From NCBI GenBank assembly GCA_016165875.1, contig JABBOT010000080.1, positions 50,393,527 through 50,457,526 of the forward strand: 64,000 nucleotides of DNA, given 5' to 3'. Under the pieces are notes generated by a model. That model ran no database searches, had not been told where the DNA came from, and saw only the letters and a program-made list of their open reading frames with translations. This stretch comes from Acanthopleura granulata. Taxonomy: Eukaryota; Mollusca; Polyplacophora; Chitonida; Chitonidae. Position 1 is the stretch's first letter. The number at the start of each line of letters is the position of its first letter. Shown piece after piece: positions 45,401 through 57,642 of the stretch. The position numbers and the translations under genes were made by a program.

Positions 45401-48400
45401 ACAGCTGAGCTCAGATACGCCATCTGACAGCTGAGCTCAGATACGCCATCTGACAGGGGAGTGGACACACACCATCTGACAACTGAGTTCACATACACCA
45501 TGTGACAACGGACTTCATATACGCCATCTGACAGCTGAGCTCAGATACGCCATCTGACAGCTGAGCTCAGATACGCCATCTGACAGGGGAGTGGACACAC
45601 ACCATCTGACAACTGAGTTCACATACACCATCTGACTACTGACTTCACATACGCCATCTGCTGAGCTCAGACACGCCATCTGACAGCTGAGCTCAGATAC
45701 ACCATCTGACGGGAGTGGACACACACCATCTGACACATACACCATCTGACAACTGACTTCATATACGCCATCTGACAGCTTAGCTCAGATACGCCGTCTG
45801 ACAGCTGAGCTCAGATACGCCATCTGACAGCTGGATTCATATTGTAGTAGAGTAGGTTTAGTCTAGGTGTAGATTACCATGTGGATGCAGTGTGTGTGTT
45901 AGGGGGCTGACTTTAATTGAGAATTACTAACCTTTGTATTCATTTGTATAATATGCATTTAGTATCAGTAGATTTGTCCACTTTTGTATTTTTATAAAGA
46001 AATAATTAAATGTAGGAAGTTGTTGTGATGTAATGTAAAATAACAAAAATGCAAAAAACTTTTATCTTCTGTAGCAGAAATTTCACATTGAAAAGCTTAA
46101 AACTTAAAGTACCATTTACTGTATAAAATTCATCTTTCACATAGTAATGTACCAATATGAAATCTAAATGATGCTGTTAAATGGAGATGTCATGTTTAGG
46201 AAAAGAAATATTTAAAGAGATTATGTATGTAGAAAACACACATAGGCTCTGGTTGGTGTGCAAATCTGGAATGGTCATTAGGGCAGGGTCTGTAATCTGT
46301 GAGGACTATAAAAGCAGCCCTAATGAAGCTCTAGGGAGACACCCAGACACCCAGAGACACCCAGAGTCACCCCAGTCAGTATGGTCAGCCCCAGGGGGAT
46401 CTATGTATCAGCTTACTACATGTACTATGTAACACAGCCAGATGGTGTTCAATATAGATGACAGCCTTCAACTGTACCATGTTGTTGTTGTGGTTTTTAC
46501 TCTACCTAGCTAGTCTCCCCAGATGACAACTAACCTGACAGCCCCTCTCGCTTGGTTACAATATACACCCTCACACAGCTGAGTTCACATACACCATCTG
46601 ACAGCAGGGCTCACACACACCATCAGACAGCTGGGTTCACATACACGATCTGACACCTTGAGTTCACATTCACCATCTGACAGCTGGGTTCACATACAGT
46701 ACAACTGAGTTCACGTACACCATCTGATAGCTGAGCTCACATGCACCATGTGACAACTGAGCTCATACACACCCTCTGACAACTGAGCTCACATACACCC
46801 TCTGACAGCTGAGTTCCTATACACCGTATAAGGACTGAGTTCTCATACACCTTCTTACAACTGAGTTCACATACACCATCTGAAAACTGAGTTTTCATTA
46901 TCTGACAGCTGAATTCAAACAGATCACCTGACAGCTGTGCTCGCATACACCATCTCACAGGCTGAGCTCGGATACAACATTTGACAGCTGGATTTACATA
47001 TGCCAACTGACAGCTGAGTTCGCATACACCATCTGACAGTTGAGTTCACATACATCATGTGACAACTGAGTTCACATACACCATCTGATAGCTGAGCTCA
47101 CATGCACCATGTGACAAATGAGTTCACATACACCCTCTGACAGCTGAGTTCCTATACACCATATGAGGACTGAGTTCACATACACCATCTTACAACTGAG
47201 CTCGAATACAACATTTGACATCTGGGTTTACATACGCCAAGCTCACTTACACCATCTGACAACTGAGTTTACATACATCATCAGACAGTTGAGTTCACAT
47301 ACACATTATGACGTCTGATCTCGCATACACTATCTGACAGCTGAGTTCACATACACCATCTGACAGCTGAGTTCAAGCACATCATCTGAGAGCTGGGTTT
47401 ACATACGCCAACGGACAACTGAGTTCACATACACCATTTGAGAGCTGGGTTTACATACGCCAACTGAAAACTGAACTCACTTACACCATTTGACAGTTGA
47501 GTTCACATACACGATCTGACAGTTGAGCTCACTTACACCATCTGACGGCTGAGGTCACATACATCATGTTGACTACCACCATCTGACAAGTGAGATCACA
47601 TAGACCATATGACAACTGAATTCACATACACCATCTGACAGCTGCGTTCATATACCCATTGTGACACCTGAGTTCACATACACCATCTGACAACTGAGGT
47701 CATATGTACCATGTGATAACTGAGTTCACATACACCATCTGACTACTGAGTTCACATACACCACCTTGCAGCTGAGTTCAAGCACATCATGTGACAGCTG
47801 AGCTCACAACTGACATACACCATCTGACAACTGAGTTCACATACACCATCTGACAACTGAGATGACATCTACTATCTGACAACTGAGTTCACATACACCA
47901 TCTGACAACTGAGTTCACATACACATGACATCTGAGTTCACATATACCATATGACAACTGAGTTCATATGAACGATGTGACTACTGAGTTCACATACACC
48001 ATCTGACTGCTGAGTTCACATACACCATGTCACAGCTGAGATCAACCACATTATGTGACAGCTGAGCTCACAACTGACATACACCATCTGACAACTAAAT
48101 TCACATACACCATTTGACAGCTGGGTTTACATACGCCAACTGAAAACTGAACGACATACATCATGTGACAGCTGAGTTCACATACACCATTTGACAACTG
48201 AACTGACATACACCATCTGACAACTGAGTTGGCATCCACCGTCTGACAAATGGGTTCACATACACCATATGACAACTGAGTTCACATACACATTATGACG
48301 TCTGAGCTCACATACACCATCCGACAACTGAGTTCCTATGCACCATGAGACAACCGAGTCCACATACACCATCTGACTACTGAGTTCACATACACCATCT

Positions 48401-48856
48401 GACTACTGAGTTCAAACACATTATGTGACAGCTGAGCTCACATACACCCTCTGACAGCTGAGCTCACATACACCATCCGACAACTGAGTTCCTATGCACC
48501 ATGAGACAACCGAGTCCACATACACCATCTGACTACTGAGTTCACATACACCATCTGACGGCTGAGTTCAAACACATTATGTGACAGCTGAGCTCACATA
48601 CACCCTCTGACAGCTGAGCTCACATACACCATCCGACAACTGAGTTCACATAAACCATATGACAGCTGGTTTTAGATATACCATCACATATTTTTTGTAC
48701 TTGCAGATTGTTTTGACAGTGGTTTTCATGCTATTTGTTATCCGGAAGGCTCGACAAGAACTCGCTAAAGCTGTGGACCATGTCAACGTCTCTCCCTTGT
48801 CCAGGAAACCTGCTGTGGGCTCGCCAGTGGATGCGCCGTATATGAGGGACGTGTAA
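38827..48856 (+). CDS. TMEM64: TMEM64-like membrane protein (TVP38/TMEM64, VTT domain)
   Basis: Three exons (38827-39495, 43463-43624, 48707-48856), all joined in phase 0, encode 326 residues; human TMEM64 is somewhat longer. The N-terminus (1-75) is polar. Hydrophobic segments follow at about 79-103, 114-150 and 152-172, and near the C-terminus in exon 3. The family core is visible: GYLLLIVSAGYLYGLMCG and the hallmark ARLTPIPFGLQNAIF (R..P.P....N). After the splice, YCLASSVGLVPMAVLNCYLG and LRSMTDV match vertebrate TMEM64 closely. VTT-domain proteins act in endoplasmic reticulum or endosomal membranes, in lipid scrambling; mouse TMEM64 has been linked to SERCA2 and calcium signalling. The introns, about 4.0 and 5.1 kb, consist largely of minisatellites. 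Confidence 0.94.
38828..39016. promoter_or_regulatory. Three perfect CRE palindromes in TMEM64 exon 1
   Basis: TGACGTCA occurs at 38828-38835, 38888-38895 and 39009-39016. The palindrome is the full-site recognised by CREB/ATF proteins. All three overlap coding sequence right after the start codon, so coding constraint may account for part of it; regulatory use is inference. Confidence 0.35.
39740..39835 (+). mobile_element. SINE family B fragment
   Basis: GGACTGGTCCGTTCGGTGTC and ACTATAATAAGACTGGGGTG resemble the body of the SINE at 33800. Lies in TMEM64 intron 1. Confidence 0.6.
40114..40368 (+). mobile_element. tRNA-derived SINE (family A), full-length with perfect duplication
   Basis: Starts GGGGCCTCCGTGGCTCAGTT with a recognisable tRNA-like A-box (TGGCTCAGTTGGTTAGCGC), contains CGTGGGTTACCCCCGTGGTC and ends in an A/T-rich tail. 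It is flanked by a perfect 15-bp duplication TCACTGTGGTTTTGG (40100-40114 and 40368-40382). A recent insertion into TMEM64 intron 1. Confidence 0.92.
41380..43430. repeat. 62-bp minisatellite with embedded ~220-bp blocks, TMEM64 intron 1
   Basis: About 25 units share AATTTCACCTTAACTTGTGC, ATCAATGAATGATTTGCAAT and GGTAGTCACAATGTGGCTT. Three copies of a different block of about 200-220 bp (containing CACTGAGGACCTGGCAGGAC and ATTATTAGCGCAAGCTTTGA) start near 41440, 41750 and 42335. The array reaches to about 30 bases from the exon 2 acceptor. Confidence 0.93.
43463..43624 (+). CDS. TMEM64: TMEM64 exon 2
   Basis: The acceptor TTGTCTCCGTAG and donor CAG|GTTAGT enclose 54 codons in phase 0. ASSVGLVPMAVLNCYLGSTL is a strong match to the family. 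Confidence 0.95.
43985..44100. repeat. ~20-bp minisatellite in TMEM64 intron 2
   Basis: Five or six units of GTGTCGGTGTAGATGAC with small length changes. Confidence 0.9.
44253..44408. repeat. Head-to-head interstitial telomeric repeat within a 48-bp duplication
   Basis: GGGTTAGGGTTGGGGTTAGG (44301-44320), a 4-base spacer, then a CCCTAA-type tract to about 44361. Identical sequences differing at one base flank it: 44253-44300 and 44361-44408. The two telomeric arms face each other and could fold into a hairpin. Confidence 0.93.
44712..45835. repeat. 26-bp minisatellite, left array, TMEM64 intron 2
   Basis: About 40 units of CTGAGTTCACATACACCATC plus TGACAA. Between 45343 and 45600 a ~128-bp block of five units is duplicated, showing local higher-order expansion. 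Confidence 0.95.
45836..46565. other. Unique island between the two 26-bp arrays
   Basis: About 730 bases without the 26-bp unit. It contains AT-rich sequence and a short open frame without known motifs. No gene could be supported. Confidence 0.6.
46566..48665. repeat. 26-bp minisatellite, right array, TMEM64 intron 2
   Basis: About 80 units of the same CACATACACCATCTGACAAC type as the left array. A ~160-bp block is duplicated at about 48302 and 48462. The array ends about 40 bases before the exon 3 acceptor. Confidence 0.95.
48707..48856 (+). CDS. TMEM64: TMEM64 exon 3 with stop
   Basis: Acceptor TTTTTTGTACTTGCAG, then IVLTVVFMLFVIRKARQELA (last membrane helix and basic anchor) and a polar tail ending MRDV. 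Confidence 0.93.
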   Translation: MVLTVVFMLFVIRKARQELAKAVDHVNVSPLSRKPAVGSPVDAPYMRDV

Positions 48857-50390
48857 GCTATATAGAAAGTAGTGATTTGTGCAGAGTTGACAGTGGGAAA
48901 TATAAATTCTGGTTTAATTGGTGTTATTGAATGATTTGTTATCAGTGTGTCACTTTTCTTTAGTGACCGGATGTACAGTATATGGAGTTCCTAAAGTAAA
49001 ACGAGTGTTCCCTGGAAGTGCGGGATTTCAGTATTGTTCAGTAAGGCAAACTATTGCATTAATATTCAATAAGATAACAAGGTAAACGTCGGAGAATGTA
49101 TATAGTGTCGCCGTGACTTTTCGGCGATGCCCACGTTCCACGGGATCCTCTCTCCACAACTTTGATAATGTATACATTTTGTGGAAGGACGCAGCCATAG
49201 AGAGAATACTTCCGCCAGGGACAATTAGTTCTCGATGTACTTCACTGTAAGAACTAAATGGCTTGTTCGTGGGTGCGGCAGATGTAGTTGGGAACAGCAT
49301 TGTGCCTGGAAGATAGATGCTCAGCGGTGTGTCTCTATCGCGTACTCTATCACAAACATATCTACTTACTGCTGTCTTGCAACACGTTATACAGTACTCT
49401 TGTAAGAAACGGGAATGTGGTCAGTGCTTCAATATGTACATGGAATATTATGGCTATCACTGGAGCGGACACATTTTGTGTTTTAGTGATTTGATTATGC
49501 GAGGTATTAATTAATGCTTAGTGATGTATTGTTTATGAATCCGGATACTCTTGTCTGATACCTGATGCTGCTCACTTTCGTTTTCTTAAAGATTTGATCA
49601 CGTTAGGCGTTATAATTGTGTGTTTATAATGTATTATATATGAATCTGGACATCTTCGCCTTAAATCGGATGTGATACACTTTTAGTTGTTTCTTTTAAC
49701 GATTTGATCATGTTGGGAGTTATAACTATGTGCTGATTCATCTATTATTTGATGAATCTGGACATCCTGACCTGATATCCGATAAGCTTTGTATATAGAG
49801 AGAAGGTAAATGTTAAAATACAGCAGCGACTGAGGAAAGTGTCAATTAGATTCTTCAACGGAATTTACAAAGAATTTCAGGATTGTGCAACTTTGCATTA
49901 CATCCAAGCGAATGTATCTTTGTTAATCGACGAAAACGTTTGTTATCGGTATTTCAGTTATCCCCCTCCCTTCCTGTTGATTTGTATGGCAAGTCATATA
50001 CCGTTTGAGCAATACAACCTATACACAGCTATGGCCATCGTTCTGTACCCAAAGCATGAAGGTGGTATCAGCATGTGTCGAAGTGTGGTGATATACCATG
50101 GAGGCATCCAGCAAAGATTAGCTCCTTACAGTCGCGACAGGCACAACTGTGCACCACAAAGTCAAAGTTTGTTTTTCTGCGCGAAGCACTCGTGGATTTC
50201 AGTCAGGGAATTATATTTAGCAGATAGATTTTAGAATTTTGTGCGCTCTGGCTGGCATACTTTTCTGGGCTAAATTGATAATGACTGCTGAGTGAGAGCC
50301 AGTTTACAATTTGCTGAAAACATATTTACATACTAATTAGTAACAGTGGATTTTCATTAAAAGAATAAATTGAATGTTGCACTGACTTCA
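48857..50390 (+). other. TMEM64: Probable 3' UTR of TMEM64
   Basis: The first AATAAA downstream of the stop is at 50364-50369, followed by a T/GT-rich stretch. No long conserved frame lies in between. Contains three ~120-bp tandem units (49478-49800). The extent is inference. Confidence 0.3.
49478..49800. repeat. ~120-bp tandem repeat (3 diverged copies)
   Basis: Each unit contains GATTTGATCATGTTAGG-like sequence followed by TATGAATCTGGACATCCT-like sequence. Confidence 0.75.
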
Positions 50391-50399
50391 AATACTTTG

Positions 50400-53300
50400 T
50401 CACCTTCAGTGTCGCGTTGTGAATGATGCAGTGCCTTATGCGTTCAAATCCCCACGTCTGAGTTCAGTCACCAGGAAATTATATGTGAAATTATGCAACA
50501 TATAAATAACCTTTTGTACATCGAAAACAGAAAGGAAGTATATCTTCGTGTTGAATTTAAATTTAATTTGAGACCAAGCGTTTCCGCTGTTCGTCACAAA
50601 GATTAATTAAAAGAAAAGACAACACTAGACCAGATGTTTATATTTATTTTATTCATGGTTCAAAAAACATCACTTTTTATATTTTTTGTGATATAGGATA
50701 ACCGAGATATCGCAACTCAATGTAAGCAAAAACTCCCACGTGGGGAAAATCGAACGGGTCCCAATGCTCTCAATATTAAGCAATCAAGGGCGAGATATTT
50801 ATATCACCCGAGGAGACATCAGTTCGGCTGTGACATCAGCAGTACTCAATTCACCATTTTGCCATGCAGAGGTAGTGTTAAATCAGCTGTTTCCCTTGTT
50901 ATTACGAGACAATTGTGATATACTTTAAAGCCATTTTCAACGTAAAAGTGATACTGGAATACATCTGGGGTTATTGCACAAAGTGACAACCAGGAGGCCA
51001 CAATTCGTGGCCTTCGATTGTAATAATAAACGGGACCGTACTTTGAACACAACAGAGTGTCTCCCCCTTAATACTGAAGAGCGTAGGGTACGGATGACGC
51101 GACATCGTGTTTCCGGTTTCTCTAAAATGCCATGCTATTGCCTCGTAAGAATTTCAGATTAAAAAGTGATTTATACAGTTACCAAGCACGTCATAAAATA
51201 ATGCCTGTGTTCATTTAGGTCTGTGTGCACCCCTCTTATGAAAGAACTCTTGTTATATTTTGGTAGCCTTTTCTTTTTAACAATTAAAGGAAGTGACCAT
51301 TTTTAAACAAAGTACAAATCATCTGAAATGTTGTTCTCTATATATTTTAAAGATGATTTTCATTATTTTTTGGCTTTTTATATTCTCGTTCTGTAACTGT
51401 TATACTCCCTCATGACATAAAGATACAGGTATAATATCATGTTTATATTTATAACATTTAGCAATCAGAAGATGTTTAGCACATGAAAACGAATCTGTGA
51501 TGTCGCTGGTCTTCAACCTGTTCAATATGGTTCAAAGAGTCCGTCGCAACTCAATCTCTATTTCCATTTTAATCACTATGAAAAATGCCAAAATATAGAA
51601 GATCTTATTTGGAATCAGCACGAAACGGCATTTGATATGATGTGTTCTTTTTATTTAAAGCTGATTTGTCTAGATTTATATCTTCTGACAGTATCAGTTA
51701 TTTCCATTTCTTGAACAACATTTCGAAACCAGTTTATTACAGCGAAGTTTAAAATACTTTACCGGTCCCTATTCAATCTTTTAAAGCAATTTTGATATTA
51801 GATCAAAGTAAGGAATGTTGTTGCCGTGGCATATAGGACTCAAATGTGGAGAATTGGTAAATTCATGTAAATCCTAATGGATTACCTGTCTATGTCTATA
51901 CCTGCCCCGATGATGAGGATGGTCTTTAAAAACACTCGTGGCCATACTTTTGCAAGTCTTATGCTGTTATTTCTCAACGTTGTGTCAAGTTTGCAATAGT
52001 TTTCGTTATGTAAACCATACAGGCAAGTATTTGTGGCGCACTTTGTCATTATGTCAGACTTGTGAAATGAGTACTGAACTCAATTCCTCATCTCTAGTCC
52101 TTCAGTTTGTCCATGTTTGAAGTGGTGCTTTATCTTTTCGTGATTACATGTCCGTGTCTTCCTACAAATAACTCTACATTTTCAGTGTGAGTAAAGGACT
52201 TCAGTGCACGACGGGCCAAACCCGTATGTTCATGAACCCATATAGGCCTCTTAACGCCCGTTATGCCATATACATGTACATTATAAGCACATGACGTTTT
52301 CACACATATCGTACATGTCAACAGCAGTACATGTAATGTCCATACCGGAGACGCCCAAGTATACGCAGGCTTGCTGTTTACACACATACATTACCCATGC
52401 ACATATCTACATACATATGTTTCACAAAGTACATCGCGTTTACGTAAGGGCATTACATAAGTACAAACATTTTAAGTGCAAAACGTGCCTACGCTGTCAT
52501 CTTTGATGACGTTTTACATAGTGTTTAAAACGTCATTACAAATACCTTTACTGCTCCTTCTCAGTAATCAAGCAGCACATTGTTTCTCACTGTGATAATA
52601 AAAAGTGCAATACATTATTTGTCCTGTGTTTTACCATATGTTATAACGTGTAAGGTATGATATATTTCTTCGCTGGTAATTGTTTGACAGCGGCGGCTAA
52701 GGTGATCAAAGGATATATATGTTCATTGATTTGTTTGGATTTTAAGAAGTTTTCATATGTACATGTAGAGTGACGTCATTTTTTTCCGTGGAGAAAACCA
52801 GAGTGTTCGTAGTACACCACCGCCCTTCTGTATGTACCTGAAAAGTCGCCTGACTGAAAGCTGCAGGAAAGCCAATACCATTTGGTCAGGTATGCCAGTA
52901 AGTGTGTAAGCAACTAGTGCAGGGCAGCATCAATATGGATCAGGGATATTATGGAAACACAGTTTGCTGAGATTGACGAGTGACCTGGACATTCAGAGAC
53001 AAACCTATGGCAGTATTTCTATGTTTTGTACAACCGGACAACGGACTGATTGTTGTTTGAAAATCATTTCTTTTCCGGAACCCAGGAAAGCAGGTGGAAT
53101 TAAGACAAACGTTGTCATTGGCAGCAGATGCCAAAGAGAAAACAAAGAAGTAAAAAAAAACAGCAATAAAGTCAACAGAAAAAATATTGTTGATGGGTTC
53201 AAAGTGATGAGGAACAGAACGTGGTGATGAAGAGGTAATCAAAACAAGCACTGACGACTGATGAATACGCTTTTTAGAGACGCGAAGGTACCTTTTTATC

Positions 53301-53550
53301 CAAACACGAACGAAAGCTTTCAATGGACCGATAATCAATAATAGGGGCTGAAGTGCAATGAGACCACACAAATAATACCATATATGCGAAGATATAATTT
53401 TTTCTTTCATCGTTTTCTGGAGCATACCAGTTAAAGTACAAGCAGTCATGTGCTTCTTCACGTTTATTATTACAGATTTTGTGACCGGGATAACTTATAT
53501 AACTTGCACAAGTATGGATCACCATTTCAATTAGTGTGTGGCATCATCAT
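50400..53550. other. Intergenic stretch without recognised features
   Basis: AT-rich, with short open frames lacking conserved motifs or paired splice sites. Nothing could be supported here. Confidence 0.5.
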
Positions 53551-53554
53551 ATCA

Positions 53555-54130
53555 GATATGTTGGGGTTCACTGCTTGAGATATGTTGGGGGTTCACTGCT
53601 TGAGATATGTTGGGGGCTCGCTGCTTGAGATATGCTTGGGGCTCGCTGCTTGAGATATGTGGGGGCTCGCTGCTTGAGATATGCTTGGGGCTCGCTGCTT
53701 GAGATATGCTGAGGGCTAGCCACTTCAGATATGCTCACTACTTCCACTACGGGTAGGCTCACCATTTCAGTTAGGGTGTAGGTTTACCATTTCATTTAGT
53801 TTGTGGATTCACTATATCAGTTAGGGTGTGGATTTATCATTTCATTTAGAGTGCTGTCTCACCATTTCATATAGGTTGTGGGTTCACCATTTTAGTTAGG
53901 GTGCATGTTTACCATTTCAGTTAGTGTGCGGGATCACCATTTCAGTTAGGGCGCAGGCTCAACATTTCAGGTATTGTGCGGGCTCACCATTTCAGTTAAA
54001 CCGCGCACTCAGAATTTTAGCGACAAGTAAGGATGTGGGCTCCTCACTTCATCTTCAGTGTAGGCTCGCCATTTCAGTTAACTGGTTGGCTCAACATTTC
54101 AGCTTATGTGTGCATTCACTATTTCAGTGT
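53555..54130. repeat. Two adjacent ~26-bp minisatellites
   Basis: Left (53555-53730): units of CTCGCTGCTTGAGATATGCT plus TGGGG. Right (53750-54130): diverged units of CACCATTTCAGTTAGGGTGT. They abut without a clear unique spacer. Confidence 0.88.
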
Positions 54131-54984
54131 GTATTGACCGTGTTACATGTTTGCGATAGGCGTAGCCATGTTGTTAGATTCAGGTTATTAAAAAAATGGA
54201 CAGCCGTCACCTGCTTAGAGAGCGCCGGTCGATCGACGATGGCCCATTGACTAGCGAGCACCGGTACATTGACTAGAGAGCGCCGGTCCAATGACGATAG
54301 CCCACGGGCGCAGTGGCTGCATGTTCCCAAGCCTTTCCAAGCCACAGAATTTCAGAGCATTTATCTCTTATGTTTGCATGGGATTGTAAATATCGTCCTT
54401 ATTTTTAGGGCGATTCTGCCATGTTTGTTGTTTATTTCCCCTTCAAAATAGCCCTAGGTAGTTCTCTATGTGAACGCAGAGTGCTGCAGGAATGCTGTGT
54501 GTTAGACGCGTCGGGACAGTTGTCTTGACATAGCTAGTGTGCGCCTTCTCCAAACCAGTGGCCAACCAGGAGGAGGAACTCGATCTGCGCTACACGATGG
54601 TTCTCGGGGTCACAGCTTTAGGCCAGCATTGATTGATTGATTGATTGGTTGATTGATGACTGATGCTACATGCCATTCAAATCTTGGAACTGAGATCTTT
54701 TGAAATTTGTATATGGATACAGTGCTGTTTTATCTTGGTAAACGGCTTGAATTTGAAGTTAATAGTTCATTTGTCTGCTAGAATTACAACCATTTATCTG
54801 TTTACAAACACATCGCTCCTGAACCGCATAAAAATTACTATTATCTTTCGCCGGAAACTTGAATACGTAGGCCTATATATGGGCTGGACATTTTAGATTT
54901 GTAATCCGCAGATGTATGTAGTGTATGGTGTAGTGGACGTGTCCTGCGGCGGACCATTTTTAAGAATAAGGGCCTCCACTTAAG

Positions 54985-55790
54985 GATCGGATCCCCAACC
55001 TGACAACTGAACATCTTCAGCTTCCGCGATTAACCGGTTCCCCTACCTGACAACAGATTATCTTCAACTTCCACAATGATCAGACCCCCCCCCCCAACCT
55101 TAGAACAGAACAGCTTCAGCTTTCGCGATAATCGTGTCCCCCTGCCTGACAACAGACCATCTTCAGCTTTCGCGATTATCGGGCCCCCCTGTCTGGCAAC
55201 AGAACGTCTTCAGCTTCCGCGATTATCGGATCTCCTACCTCACAACTGAACATTTTCATTTTCCGTGCCTAACAACAGAAGATCTTCAGCTTCCGCGATT
55301 ATCGGGTCCCCTGCCTGACAAAAGAACATTTTTAACATCCGCGATTAACGGGTCCCCAGCCTGACAACAAAACGCCTACAGCTTCCACGATTATTGTGTT
55401 CGCTGCCTGACAACAGATCATCAGCTTCCGCGATTATCGGCCCCCCTGCCTGACAACCGAACATCTTCAGCTTCCGCGATTATCGGCCCCCCTGCCTGAC
55501 AACCGAACATCTTCAGCTTCCGCGATTATCGGCTCCCCTGTCTGACAACAAAACAGCTACCGCGTTTATGGGATCACCCTGGCTGACAAGAACATCATCG
55601 CCCCCCCCCCCCTTCTGACAACAGAACATCTTCAGCCTCTACGGTTATCGGGTTCCTTTGTCTGACAAAGGAAGATCTTCAGCTTTCATGATCAACGGGT
55701 CCTCCTGCCTGACAACAGAATGTCTTAAATTTGCTTATTTATTATGCTAAGCTATTCAGTGGATGAACTAGAACATCTTCAGCTGCCGCG
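54985..55790. repeat. ~47-bp minisatellite (about 16 copies)
   Basis: Units contain CTGACAACAGAACATCTTCA and GCTTCCGCGATTATCGG followed by a C-rich run. The C-run varies in length and reaches 12 or more at 55087 and 55597. Confidence 0.93.
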
Positions 55791-56317
55791 ATTTCATTCC
55801 CGCTAAATACACACAACAACCACATTTGAAGGGTAACCAATGCCTCCAAAATTACCACTTATTAGAAATAACGATAGGAAAGACACAAGTGAAAATAAAT
55901 TATAGATCCACATGAAGTGGAATAGATACCGGTATAGAACACAGTGAGAATGTGGGCTGGCTCTGTTACGCTGGTGACAGTAGCTCAATGGCACAGACTT
56001 GACAGGAGCTTGGCCACGGATGACAAGCCCTGAGTTCCAATTACAAAAACTATTGGTGAAGGTGGCAGATGAAATGTAGCGCAGGGTTGGACTGACATCT
56101 GAGCACTTTGAGATGGCTTTTCTTTGCGTTTCTTCGTGACAGAAAATTCCCTGAGTATTACGTGAAATTTCTTGGATTCAACTTATCGCGTATTTAAATC
56201 TGAGGACTGAAGTGTTACAGATGGAGGTTGCACCGCTGCCACATCTGCGTGTTCAGCGCCGCGATCTGCTTACAGACGGTTGGCTGTTCACAGTTTTCTG
56301 TTGGTAAGAGCCACAGT

Positions 56318-56523
56318 GACCTGGACACTGGTAGTGGCAATGGAGGTGTGTCGTCTGCGCAGGATGGCTCTGTTTGCTACTTCAAAGTAAGTTTGAAAAC
56401 ATTAAATATTTCAAAGTAATGGCCTGGACACTGGTAGTGGCAGTGGAAGTGTGTCGTCTGCGCAGGATGGCTCTGTTTGCTACTTCAAAGTAAGTTTGAA
56501 AACATTAAATATTTCAAAGTACT
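56318..56523 (+). repeat. 103-bp tandem duplication including an exon end and its donor
   Basis: 56318-56420 and 56421-56523 are nearly identical. Each contains GATGGCTCTGTTTGCTACTT and the donor CAAA|GTAAGT. The period is not a multiple of three, and reading through the first donor meets a stop at 56417. Confidence 0.92.
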
Positions 56524-56604
56524 GGCTTATCTTCTATTATCTAGATTTACTCACAATTTCTTATCCTGGCGCACAGTGTGTTTAAAAACAAATCAGTGGC
56601 TCCA

Positions 56605-57265
56605 ACAATGCATGCATCACTATCGGGTACAGTGCTTCCAACAATACACAAATCACTGCCGGCTACAGTGGCTCCAACAGTGCACAGATCACTACCCGGG
56701 TAAGGTAATTCCAACAATACACAAATTACTACCGGTTACAGTGGCTCCAACAATGTACAGATCACTACCAGGTAAGGTAATTCCAAAAATACACAAAGTA
56801 CAACCGGTTACATTGGTTCCAACAATGCACAGATCACTACCGGGTAAGGTAATTTCAGCAGTAATCAAATCATTACCGGGTACAGTAGCTCCAACAATGC
56901 ACACGTCACTACTGGATATAATGGCTCCAACATGACTCAAATCATTATCGGGTACAGTGGCTCCAACAATACAAAAATCAATACCTGTACAGTGGCTTTA
57001 ACAATGCACAAATGCACAGATCACTACCGGGTACAGTGGTCCCAACTATACACAAATCACTACTTTGTACAGTGGTCCCAACAATACACAAATCAATACT
57101 GGTGTGTAGTGGCTCTAACTATGCACCAATCACCAACGGGAACAGTGGCTCCAACTATGGACAAATCACTACCGGGTGTACAGGCTCCAACAACACATAA
57201 ATCGCTACCAGGTACAGTGGCTCCAATAATACACAAACGACTACCGGGTACAGTGGCTCCAACAA
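56605..57265. repeat. 36-bp minisatellite (about 18 copies), FReD gene intron
   Basis: Units contain CTCCAACAATGCACAGATCA and CTACCGGGTACAGTGG. Thirty-six is a multiple of three, explaining the open frames on both strands. Confidence 0.94.
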
Positions 57266-57545
57266 CCAAAACAAGGCCTCAGTTGTTTCCACAAGCGCGC
57301 AGGTCAAAGCCTGGAGGATACATACATACAAAACCGTTTGGGATCTTTAAGCATAAATATGTGTTACATATTTTTGGATATATCTTGATATGTTTTGATA
57401 CGTATGTGTATGGTACTGTCGAAATAAAGCGAATAACCTAAAATCTACAATCACGCTTTCCTCTCTTAAGACAAAATTGCAATAGGGTTCAGTAAGTGGG
57501 TGAAAAATTCATTTCTGTATCTTTATACTGGGTGTTTCTTTTCAG

Positions 57546-57642
57546 CGCTTTAATCGTCAAAATGGAGGGGCATTAAATGGTCAAGGAAAATGTGAATGTC
57601 ACATGACATTTTACGGCACAGAATGTGAAAACAGTATAAGAG
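57546..57642 (+). CDS. EGF-like exon
   Basis: The acceptor GTTTCTTTTCAG leads into 32 codons containing QNGGALNGQGKCECHMTFYG and TECEN, the second half of an EGF-like domain (NGG.....GkCeC..gfyG..CE). The first Cys residues should come from the preceding exon (SVCYFK). It ends AGAG|GTAGAC in phase 1, which fits the FReD exon exactly. Confidence 0.75.

Noticed and set aside
44712..48665. CRISPR-like array of regular short repeats
   Set aside because: Units are directly adjacent without unique spacers, and the context is eukaryotic; it is a minisatellite.
49839..50234. 131-codon plus-strand open frame
   Set aside because: Starts at a non-ATG codon, lies in the likely TMEM64 3' UTR, no motif.
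52949..53461. 170-codon minus-strand open frame with hydrophobic segments
   Set aside because: Low-complexity T-rich translation, no family resemblance, no splice support.
56605..57441. 152- and 169-codon plus-strand frames
   Set aside because: Translations of the 36-bp minisatellite.
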